11,713 nt of DNA from positions 1-11,713 of the forward strand of contig CAKPMB010000021.1 in assembly GCA_934167885.1 (NCBI GenBank), in the 5' to 3' direction. The position numbers were made by a program, and so were the translations under genes. The DNA comes from an uncultured Bacilli bacterium. GTDB taxonomy: Bacteria > Bacillota_I > Bacilli_A > RF39 > UBA660. The notes beneath the pieces are model-generated. The model worked only from the letters and a program-made list of their open reading frames with translations. It did not search any database and was not told where the DNA came from. Positions 6,697-11,713 of the stretch are shown here, piece after piece. Each line of letters starts with the position of its first letter. The stretch's first letter is position 1.

Positions 6697-7428
6697 ATGA
6701 AAATTATAAAATATAAAAAACTAAAAGGTTCTAAGTATAAAATTATATTAGATAATAATGCTCCATTCGTTTTACATGAGAAGACGATTATTGATAATGA
6801 TTTATTAATAAAAAAAGAGGTTGAAGATATATTAAAACTTCAAGAAGATGATAAAAAATATGATATTTTAGATGACGCTATAAAATATTTAGAACATCAT
6901 GTTCGATGCCTTAGTGAAATGGAAAGTTACTTACAAAAAAAAGAATATAGCGAGGCTGATATAAATAATTGTTTAACGTATTTATTGAAAAATAAGTATT
7001 TAGATGATAAAATATATAGCCAGTCGTATGTTATAGATAAAATTAATTTCTCTTTAGATGGTCCATTGAAAATAATAAAGTATTTTGAAAAGATGCAAAT
7101 TGCTAAAGAAGATTATAGTGATGCTTTAAAACTATTTAATGATGATATTCTTAATGAAAAAATAACCAAAGTAATTAATAAAGCGGTGCGTTTAAATAAG
7201 GGGAGTAAGACGATGTTAAAACAGAAAGTAGTTAATAATCTTATAAATTTAGGCTATGATTATGATTTAATTAATTCACGCATAGATATGATTGATTCAG
7301 TTAATGATGAAGATAATTTTATTAAGAAAAAAGAACAAATTATTAAAAAATTAAGTTCTAAATATAGTGGATATGAATTAGAAAGAAAAGTTAAAGAAAA
7401 GTTATATAGATTAGGATATTTTAAATAG
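6697..7428 (+). CDS. recX: Regulatory protein RecX
   Basis: RecX binds RecA filaments and modulates, usually inhibits, strand exchange and coprotease activity. The 243-residue protein has an N-terminal beta-rich extension (about 1-50) typical of Bacilli RecX. Tandem three-helix repeats follow: AIKYLEHHVRCLSEMESYLQKKEYS (62-86) corresponds to the family's A..yL..r.rS..El...L..k motif; YLDDKIYSQSYV (101-112) to the yldD..fa...v motif; and SLDGPLKIIKYF (118-129) to the GP..i...L motif. The last repeat is near 212-242. Length is normal for Bacilli (about 260). Ser-to-Cys in the RC(L)SE position is a small deviation. GAGGG (about 6688-6692) precedes the start. The stop codon abuts the ribosome binding site of the next gene (8-base gap), so it should be co-transcribed with the two following genes. 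Confidence 0.88.
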   Translation: MKIIKYKKLKGSKYKIILDNNAPFVLHEKTIIDNDLLIKKEVEDILKLQEDDKKYDILDDAIKYLEHHVRCLSEMESYLQKKEYSEADINNCLTYLLKNKYLDDKIYSQSYVIDKINFSLDGPLKIIKYFEKMQIAKEDYSDALKLFNDDILNEKITKVINKAVRLNKGSKTMLKQKVVNNLINLGYDYDLINSRIDMIDSVNDEDNFIKKKEQIIKKLSSKYSGYELERKVKEKLYRLGYFK

Positions 7429-7436
7429 GGGGAATA

Positions 7437-8078
7437 ATGCGTAATCTTAAAGATGAGATGTTAAAAGGATACAATGTTCGAGAATTATTGCTTTTATCAG
7501 AAAGACTTATTAATTATATTGTTCCTTTTTCTAATAGTGATATTAAGTGGGAAGTTTTAGATGGCTTTAATATGCAAAGATTTTTCGATGAAAACTATTA
7601 TGATGCTAAGAAAGATGATTATGTTTATTGGATTGATAACTTTGATAAGTTGCCATTAGGACTATATTACTTAGATTTTTATCAGGAAACTAGTGATAGT
7701 TTATATTTAGTGGGAAGTATCCCTAACAATATTTCCAAAAGAACCATTATTGGTGTAATTTGTTTTCGAAATGATTGGTTAATAGGGAATAATACTAATC
7801 CTGTAAATTTTATAGATTATGTAGAGATTAATTATTTTTATCAACAACATGGTTTATTAGATATAATGCTTAAAGAACTATCAAAGTATCTTTTAAAAAA
7901 TCAAGCGTTGATTGTAACGGAAGAATCAAGAATGGGAAGAGTATGTCATATGATGGATCATATAAAAAAAGTTATGCGTGAAAATAATTATGATAATGAT
8001 ATACTGTTTGAATATGAAATTAATCATGAATATATTAAAAAATTAACAAAGGTGGGGTTAAATAATGGAAAAATATGA
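7437..8078 (+). CDS. Hypothetical protein with possible GNAT-type acetyltransferase fold
   Basis: I do not recognise this 213-residue protein as a named family. Its middle looks like the core of GNAT N-acetyltransferases: strand TIIGVICFRND (103-113), strand NFIDYVEINYFY (124-135), then QQHGLLDIMLKELSKYLLKN (136-155), where GNATs have the acetyl-CoA loop Q/RxxGxG/A followed by a helix. The match is partial because the third loop position is Leu141 rather than Gly or Ala. ALIVTEESRMGRVCHMMDHIKKV (157-179) could be the next strand and helix. The N-terminal 100 residues, rich in Tyr, Asp and Trp, have no evident match. No signal peptide is seen. AGGGGGAA (7427-7434) overlaps the recX stop and serves this ATG. 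It overlaps the next gene by 14 bases, so the two products are probably made together. Substrate cannot be inferred. Confidence 0.72.
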   Translation: MRNLKDEMLKGYNVRELLLLSERLINYIVPFSNSDIKWEVLDGFNMQRFFDENYYDAKKDDYVYWIDNFDKLPLGLYYLDFYQETSDSLYLVGSIPNNISKRTIIGVICFRNDWLIGNNTNPVNFIDYVEINYFYQQHGLLDIMLKELSKYLLKNQALIVTEESRMGRVCHMMDHIKKVMRENNYDNDILFEYEINHEYIKKLTKVGLNNGKI

Positions 8079-8940
8079 TTTAAGAGATTATCATAATGAG
8101 GAGTTTGTTCGAGATAATTGTAAGAATTTTTTATTGGCATCTTTGTTTGCATTTGTAGATGGAAGTGTTTTATTTATTCCAACTATTTTGACTTTAGCTA
8201 TGAATAATCATTTAACACTAAAACACATGCGAAATACATATGCTAATAGACGGGCTGTATTTAAGGAAAGAAATGATATTAGTGAAACTTTAGTTGATAA
8301 TATTGCTGATGTTTTACGCGAACATAATATTACAAAGTTAGAAGATGTTTTTCAAATTTTTTGTGATTGTCTAAATAATGGTAGTTTTTCATATAAACAT
8401 AAATATTGTCCCGAACTTACTTACGAAGGTGATAATAAGCTAGGATGGAAAAATGCTATTTTTCTAGGTCGGGGAGTATGTCGTCATCAAACACAATTAT
8501 TGTGTGATGTCTTAAGACGTCTTGGCTTTGATGCTCGTGAGTTTTTTGGGAAAGTTGATATTTATTCACCAAACATTGATCATGTTATTGCTTATGTTAA
8601 ACATGACCATAAAACTTATTTCCTAGATCCAACAATTGGTAAATGTTTTGTTTGTAGTGGTGAAGGGATTTTAACAACTATGGATTGTAATAACATTATG
8701 TTTATGATTAATAGTGGTCAAGCAAATGTTAATTTTATTTTCGATTATTACCGTAAATACTTAGGATTAAGTATACTTGATATTATGTCATTTCTTTATT
8801 TCGATGGTTATAAAGATAATGCTATTTTACCTAAAAGTAATTGTGGTGATATAGAAGGTGTAATTTCAGAAGAGATTTATGATAAAAATAAAAAATTATA
8901 TAAGAAATTAAATAAAAGTTATTGTGATTATCATTTTTAA
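8065..8940 (+). CDS. Transglutaminase-like (papain-fold) protein with N-terminal hydrophobic segment
   Basis: The central region of this 291-residue protein has the transglutaminase-like catalytic layout. LGRGVCRHQTQLLCDVLRRLGFDAR (134-158) carries the nucleophile Cys139 in the usual GxCxxxxxLxxxLLRxxGhpAR-like context. SPNIDHVIAYVKHDHKTYFLDPTI (168-191) carries His173 and Asp188, completing a Cys-His-Asp triad. Such proteins act as cysteine proteases, peptidases or cross-linking enzymes; the specific reaction is unknown. NFLLASLFAFVDGSVLFIPTILTLAM (21-46) is hydrophobic and could be one or two membrane passes, though an embedded Asp makes a buried helix possible. The N-terminal segment lacks a typical cleavable signal. 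GGTGGGG (about 8051-8057) provides the ribosome binding site inside the upstream gene. The 14-base overlap with the GNAT-like gene suggests a functional pair. Several further cysteines occur (Cys100, 102, 115, 195, 198). Confidence 0.8.
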   Translation: MEKYDLRDYHNEEFVRDNCKNFLLASLFAFVDGSVLFIPTILTLAMNNHLTLKHMRNTYANRRAVFKERNDISETLVDNIADVLREHNITKLEDVFQIFCDCLNNGSFSYKHKYCPELTYEGDNKLGWKNAIFLGRGVCRHQTQLLCDVLRRLGFDAREFFGKVDIYSPNIDHVIAYVKHDHKTYFLDPTIGKCFVCSGEGILTTMDCNNIMFMINSGQANVNFIFDYYRKYLGLSILDIMSFLYFDGYKDNAILPKSNCGDIEGVISEEIYDKNKKLYKKLNKSYCDYHF

Positions 8941-8951
8941 GATAATCTTTT
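8926..8951 (+). terminator. Weak terminator overlapping the end of the transglutaminase-like gene
   Basis: GATTATC (8926-8932) pairs perfectly with GATAATC (8941-8947) over an 8-base loop that contains the TAA stop codon, followed by TTTT then ATTTT. Seven AT-rich pairs make it weak, so partial read-through into cdd is likely. Confidence 0.5.
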
Positions 8952-8970
8952 ATTTTGGCTTAATTTATTA

Positions 8971-8976
8971 TATAAT
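8971..8976 (+). promoter_or_regulatory. Candidate -10 box for the cdd-era-yqzL-recO unit
   Basis: A perfect TATAAT (8971-8976) lies 16 bases before the cdd ATG, just after the weak terminator. No good -35 is visible at normal spacing (TTTTAT at 8948-8953). The start point would fall near 8983, leaving about 10 bases of leader, and the ribosome binding site AAGGGTGGTGA (8977-8987) would be partly cut off. This argues against its use as the main promoter. Confidence 0.3.
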
Positions 8977-8992
8977 AAGGGTGGTGATTTAG

Positions 8993-9373
8993 ATGAGGGA
9001 AAAATTAGAAAAGCTTGTTGAAAATAGTTATGCTAAATATTCTAACTATCGTGTTAGTGCTATTTGTGTAATGAAAGATGGTAGGGAATTTAGTGGCGTT
9101 AATGTTGAAAATGCTTCATACGGGGCAACTATCTGTGCTGAACGTAATGCGATATTTAATGCTATTACTTGTGGCTATAAAAAAGGCATGTTTAAAGAAA
9201 TACATATTTATGTTGATTCAGAAAAACTAGGAAGTCCTTGTTTTATATGTCGACAAGTTTTTGAAGAATTTTTTGAAGGTGCTGAATTAGTTTATATTTA
9301 TTCTAAAAATGAATGTGTAACCTATAAAGTCAAAGAATTATGTCCTTATCCATTTAGTGAGGAAATGTTATGA
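8993..9373 (+). CDS. cdd: Cytidine deaminase
   Basis: This enzyme deaminates cytidine and deoxycytidine to uridine and deoxyuridine in pyrimidine salvage; the small tetrameric, three-cysteine zinc form fits this 126-residue length. Substrate contacts are expected in GVNVENASYG (Asn37 and Glu39). The zinc/catalytic motif is TICAERNAI, with Cys48 as zinc ligand and Glu50 as proton shuttle. SPCFICRQVFEEF supplies Cys83 and Cys86 and the usual CRQV sequence, with Phe-Ile replacing the common Gly-Ala between the cysteines. All catalytic residues are present. The strong AAGGGTGGTGA lies 5 bases before the ATG. The stop overlaps the era start by four bases (ATGA at 9370-9373), giving translational coupling. 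cdd before era is a conserved arrangement in Bacilli; the ybeY and dgkA genes that often precede it are not in this window. Confidence 0.95.
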   Translation: MREKLEKLVENSYAKYSNYRVSAICVMKDGREFSGVNVENASYGATICAERNAIFNAITCGYKKGMFKEIHIYVDSEKLGSPCFICRQVFEEFFEGAELVYIYSKNECVTYKVKELCPYPFSEEML

Positions 9374-10260
9374 AAAGTGGAACTGTAAGTATTGTTGGAC
9401 GTCCTAATGTTGGTAAAAGCACACTTTTAAATAAAATATTAGATAAAAAGATTGCTATTACCTCTAATAAAGCCCAAACGACGAGAAATATTATCCTAGG
9501 TGTTTTAAATGACGATGATAGTCAAATCGTCTTTATTGATACCCCAGGCATTCATAAACCTAAAAATAAACTTGGTAATTTGCTTAATAAAAAAGCTTGG
9601 ACTATGACTAATGATGTTGATTTAGTATTATTTATGGTTGATATCGATAAAGGTTTTGGTAAGGGAGACCAGTTCATCTTAGATAAATTAAAACAAGAAG
9701 AAGCAAAAGTTATTTTAATTCTTAATAAGATTGATAATATTAATAAATTAGATTTATTAAAGAAAATTGATGAATTAAAAGAATTATATGACTTTCTAGA
9801 AATAATTCCTATTTCAGCCTTAAAGGGTTTGAATGTTAATGATTTAATTAAAACTATAAAGAAGTATTTACCTAATGATTTTAAATATTATGATGATTCA
9901 TATGTGACTAATCAACCAACATCAATGATTGTTACAGAAAGAGTTCGTGAAAAAATACTTAAATTAACAAATGATGAAGTTCCACATTCTGTTACTTGTA
10001 TGTTAGAAACCTTTAATGAAACACCTAAACTTATTGAACTACAGGTTTTAATTATAGTTGATCGTGATAATTTAAAAAAGATTATTATTGGTAAGAATGG
10101 TCAAATGTTAAAAGAGATTGGAACAGAAGCAAGACTTGATTTAGAAGAATACTTTAATAAAAAAGTATATTTAGAATTATATGTTAAAACTATTAAGAAC
10201 TGGCGTGATCGCGCTAATTATATAAATGAATTAGGTTTAAAAGACGATTTAGATGAATAA
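9370..10260 (+). CDS. era: GTPase Era
   Basis: Era is an essential GTPase that binds 16S rRNA near its 3' end and helps mature and assemble the 30S subunit. The 296-residue protein has the full domain set: G1 GRPNVGKS (10-17), the effector region with QTTRN (36-40), G3 DTPG (57-60), G4 NKID (119-122) and G5 SALKG (149-153). A type-II KH RNA-binding domain (about 205-290) carries the loop IIIGKNGQMLKEIG (GKNG at 241-244). The ending VYLELYVKTIKNWRDRANYINELG is typical of Era. Length matches B. subtilis Era (301). GAGGAAA (about 9359-9365) inside the end of cdd is the ribosome binding site, and the ATG sits in a 4-base overlap with the cdd stop. yqzL and recO follow, as in other Bacilli. Confidence 0.98.
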   Translation: MKSGTVSIVGRPNVGKSTLLNKILDKKIAITSNKAQTTRNIILGVLNDDDSQIVFIDTPGIHKPKNKLGNLLNKKAWTMTNDVDLVLFMVDIDKGFGKGDQFILDKLKQEEAKVILILNKIDNINKLDLLKKIDELKELYDFLEIIPISALKGLNVNDLIKTIKKYLPNDFKYYDDSYVTNQPTSMIVTERVREKILKLTNDEVPHSVTCMLETFNETPKLIELQVLIIVDRDNLKKIIIGKNGQMLKEIGTEARLDLEEYFNKKVYLELYVKTIKNWRDRANYINELGLKDDLDE

Positions 10261-10291
10261 AAAAATAAATAATATGACAATATATTATTGG

Positions 10292-10300
10292 TGATATAAT
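10292..10300 (+). promoter_or_regulatory. Possible extended -10 inside the era-yqzL junction
   Basis: TGA plus TATAAT (10295-10300) forms an extended -10 with a loose ATGACA 15 bases upstream (10274-10279). The TATAAT overlaps the yqzL ATG, so any transcript from here would skip yqzL and serve recO. The same bases (GGTGAT, 10290-10295) also work as the yqzL ribosome binding site, so the promoter reading is uncertain. Confidence 0.25.
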
Positions 10301-10415
10301 GAAAGATATTTTATGGGATTTATTTAATAAAACTGGTAATATAAATTATTATTTATTTTTAAGTAGAATAAGGGATAAATATGATAACCAAAACCAAAGG
10401 GATTGTTATAAATGA
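10299..10415 (+). CDS. yqzL: YqzL-family small protein
   Basis: This 38-residue protein begins MKDILWDLFNKTGNINYYLF and continues LSRIRDKYDNQNQRDCYK. It matches the small YqzL family of Bacilli, whose members share a MxDFxWxxFxxTGNIxxYLxxKE pattern: Trp6, Phe9, Thr12-Gly13-Asn14-Ile15 and Tyr17-Tyr18-Leu19 are kept. The function of YqzL is unknown to me. The position is diagnostic, since yqzL lies between era and recO in B. subtilis and many relatives. It starts 39 bases after the era stop, with GGTGAT as ribosome binding site. Its last 35 bases overlap the recO start in another frame, so recO translation may depend on it. The conserved part ends near residue 28; the remaining residues are set by the overlap with recO. 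Confidence 0.82.
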   Translation: MKDILWDLFNKTGNINYYLFLSRIRDKYDNQNQRDCYK

Positions 10416-11112
10416 AGTTAATTATGGGGAAACTAGCAAAATACTAACAGTTTTAACAGAAGATTATGGAAGTATTGGTATAATGGCTAAAGGTGCAAGG
10501 ACAATGAAAAGTAAACTGCGGGGTGTTAGTCAGAAATTAGTATATGGTGAATTCTCAATTAATAAAAAAGACAAAGGTTTATCGTCATTACACGAAGTTT
10601 CAGTTGTCAATTCTTTTAAGAATATTTTTAATGATATAAATAAAGCAGGTTATGCCTTTTATATTATTGATTTATTAAGACAAGTGTTAAAAGACAATAA
10701 TGATCCAAATATATTTCATATTCTAGAAAGTGCTTTAATAAAGATAAATGATGATATAAATCCTCATTTTATAACCGATATTGTTGAAATAAAAATGTTA
10801 AAGTATTTAGGTGTTTCATTGGAACTTGAAAAGTGTGTTATATGTGGTAAGCAGGATAATTTTAAGACAATTTCAATAGAATACGGTGGCTTAATATGCT
10901 GTGATTGTTATAAAGATGGTTATATATTTAATAGTAAGACTATTAAGTTAATTAGAATAATGTATTTTGTTGATATAATGAAAATAGACAAAGTTACAAT
11001 AACCGATGATAAAGTAATGAGAGAACTTGATGACTTTATTAGAGAATATTATACGCAATATACGGGTATTTATTTGAAAAATAAAGATGCAATTGGAAAG
11101 TGGCTAATTTAA
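10381..11112 (+). CDS. recO: DNA repair protein RecO
   Basis: RecO works with RecR (and RecF) to load RecA on SSB-coated single-stranded DNA during recombinational repair. The 243-residue protein has the N-terminal OB-fold opening ITKTKGIVINEVNYGETSKILTVLTEDYGSIGIMAKGAR (2-40), almost a family consensus, and an alpha-helical C-terminal domain. A zinc-finger-like set is present: CVICG (Cys152, Cys155) and GLICCDC (Cys173, 174, 176), close to the CxxC...CxxC arrangement of Gram-positive RecO. Length is normal (B. subtilis 255). AAGGGATAA (about 10370-10378) precedes the ATG, which lies inside yqzL. A terminator folds over its stop codon. In many Bacilli glyQS follows recO; here a surface-protein gene follows instead. 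Confidence 0.95.
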   Translation: MITKTKGIVINEVNYGETSKILTVLTEDYGSIGIMAKGARTMKSKLRGVSQKLVYGEFSINKKDKGLSSLHEVSVVNSFKNIFNDINKAGYAFYIIDLLRQVLKDNNDPNIFHILESALIKINDDINPHFITDIVEIKMLKYLGVSLELEKCVICGKQDNFKTISIEYGGLICCDCYKDGYIFNSKTIKLIRIMYFVDIMKIDKVTITDDKVMRELDDFIREYYTQYTGIYLKNKDAIGKWLI

Positions 11113-11129
11113 AAAATTAGTCATTTTTT
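11101..11129 (+). terminator. Rho-independent terminator overlapping the recO stop
   Basis: TGGCTAATTT (11101-11110) pairs with AAATTAGTCA (11114-11123), one G-U pair included, around a 3-base loop, followed by six T (11124-11129). The TAA stop of recO lies at the stem-loop junction, so the hairpin uses the last three codons of the gene. Confidence 0.8.
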
Positions 11130-11163
11130 ATTAGATTATTTTCGTCTTTTTAGTAAATGTGGC

Positions 11164-11192
11164 TTGTATGAAAAGCTAAAAAATTGTATACT
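11164..11192 (+). promoter_or_regulatory. Candidate sigma-A promoter for the surface-protein gene
   Basis: TTGTAT (11164-11169) and TATACT (11187-11192, 5 of 6) are spaced by 17 bases. Transcription would begin near 11199, giving a leader of about 78 bases before the start codon at 11277. The -35 matches only 3 of 6 bases. Confidence 0.5.
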
Positions 11193-11205
11193 TAATATTA
11201 GGATA

Positions 11206-11241
11206 GTAGTGTATAGAAGTCTACCTTAAAACTACCACTAC
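11206..11241 (+). promoter_or_regulatory. Imperfect hairpin in the leader of the surface-protein gene
   Basis: GTAGTG (11206-11211) pairs with CACTAC (11236-11241). After a small internal loop, TAG (11214-11216) pairs with CTA (11232-11234), leaving a 15-base loop. It lies early in the predicted 5' leader, is not followed by a T tract, and is richer in G and C than its surroundings. A regulatory role is only a suggestion, and no known riboswitch class is recognised. Confidence 0.35.
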
Positions 11242-11276
11242 ACAATGATAAAAAATCGAAATGGATGTGATGATGA

Positions 11277-11713
11277 ATGGGTAAAAAAATGTCAACCGAG
11301 GGAAGCCACTTTAGAGATCTTATGACAAAAATGAAGAAAAAAGTCGCCAAATATAATGTATTATTTTTACTGCTTGCAATCTTTTTGTTTGGAGTAAGTT
11401 ATGCTTTTTTTGCATATAACAGAGTAAGCACTAAAGATACAAGCATTGTCGCTGGTGGTATTTATATGCGCATGATTAATACATCTACTGAAAGTAAAAC
11501 CAATTTGTATCCAATGACTAGTTCTGATGGCATGATAAAAGGGACAAAATACAAGTTTAAAGTAGAAGGATACAATGAATCCAAAAAAGATATGAGTTAT
11601 GGTATTTATATAAACCAAGGAACAAATCAAAGTGGTAAGACAAGATTAAACGATAGTGATATCATGATGGTCTTAAAAGAAACTAAAAATGGTGAAACTA
11701 AAGTTGTTTATGG
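11277..11713 (+). CDS. Partial signal-anchored surface protein with SipW-type (TasA/camelysin-like) N-terminus
   Basis: The frame runs off the right edge after 145 codons. A basic N-terminus (about 1-26) leads into a hydrophobic segment YNVLFLLLAIFLFGVSYAFFAY (26-47). Then comes NRVSTKDTSIVAGGIYMRM (48-66). This resembles SipW-dependent signal regions of TasA/camelysin-type proteins, where a hydrophobic run ends in (S/T)YAYF and is followed by a polar stretch and an xxAGxxxL strand. Cleavage after Ala43 (SYA) is possible; otherwise it stays as a membrane anchor. The exported part has beta-rich, Asn/Lys/Tyr-rich sequence with NLYPMT (76-81), seen in similar proteins. No LPXTG can be judged because the C-terminus is missing. 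GGATG (11263-11267) lies about 9 bases before the ATG; ATG 11289 is an alternative start. The gene has its own promoter behind the recO terminator, so it is independent of DNA repair genes. Fibre or adhesin function is inference. Confidence 0.75.
   Translation, partial: MGKKMSTEGSHFRDLMTKMKKKVAKYNVLFLLLAIFLFGVSYAFFAYNRVSTKDTSIVAGGIYMRMINTSTESKTNLYPMTSSDGMIKGTKYKFKVEGYNESKKDMSYGIYINQGTNQSGKTRLNDSDIMMVLKETKNGETKVVY

Noticed and set aside
11367..11630. Minus-strand 87-codon open frame at the right edge
   Set aside because: It overlaps the surface-protein frame, which has the better evidence (signal anchor, ribosome binding site, promoter); the antisense translation shows no domain.
1..11713. 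CRISPR array, tRNA, rRNA, insertion sequence or complete defence island
   Set aside because: No spaced direct repeats, cloverleaf-like sequences, transposase motifs or terminal repeats were seen. The only island-like trace is the RhuM remnant at the left edge.
1..11713. Mycoplasma-type code with TGA as tryptophan
   Set aside because: TGA ends miaB, ricA, the GNAT-like gene, cdd and yqzL at the expected family lengths, and conserved tryptophans are TGG.

Overview
The window is from a very AT-rich, Gram-positive-type bacterium, most likely a reduced-genome member of the Bacillota close to the Mollicutes/Erysipelotrichia/RF39 group (inference). Reasons: strong A+T bias in coding and spacer DNA, miaB followed by a ricA-like gene, the Bacilli order cdd-era-yqzL-recO, and a short SMC. 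TGA is a normal stop: it ends miaB, ricA, the GNAT-like gene, cdd and yqzL, and tryptophan is written TGG. This is therefore not the Mycoplasma code. All supported genes read on the + strand.

Layout. 1-200: decayed remnant of a RhuM-family gene, open at the left edge. 219-1719: three small genes, namely a VOC/bleomycin-resistance-like protein, a DUF1697 protein, and a 150-residue protein that looks like a catalytically dead DnaQ-type exonuclease fold. 1761-3507: miaB-ricA behind a strong promoter and closed by a terminator. 3561-6578: smc as a single-gene unit with a near-consensus sigma-A promoter and its own terminator. 6600-8951: recX, a GNAT-like protein and a transglutaminase-like protein, tightly packed or overlapping and ending in a weak terminator. 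8971-11130: cdd-era-yqzL-recO, closed by a terminator. The 38-codon yqzL is easy to miss because its end overlaps recO. 11131-11713: a promoter and structured leader, then the start of a signal-anchored surface protein that runs off the right edge.

The core genes are housekeeping: tRNA A37 thiomethylation (MiaB), RNase Y/RNA maturation control (RicA), chromosome organisation (SMC), recombination control and repair (RecX, RecO), ribosome assembly (Era) and pyrimidine salvage (Cdd). The less ordinary content is the dead-exonuclease-like protein beside miaB, the GNAT-like/transglutaminase-like pair in the recX unit, the RhuM remnant, and the surface protein after recO. I see no CRISPR array, rRNA, tRNA, insertion sequence or complete new defence system. 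No gene-free stretch exceeds 300 bases.
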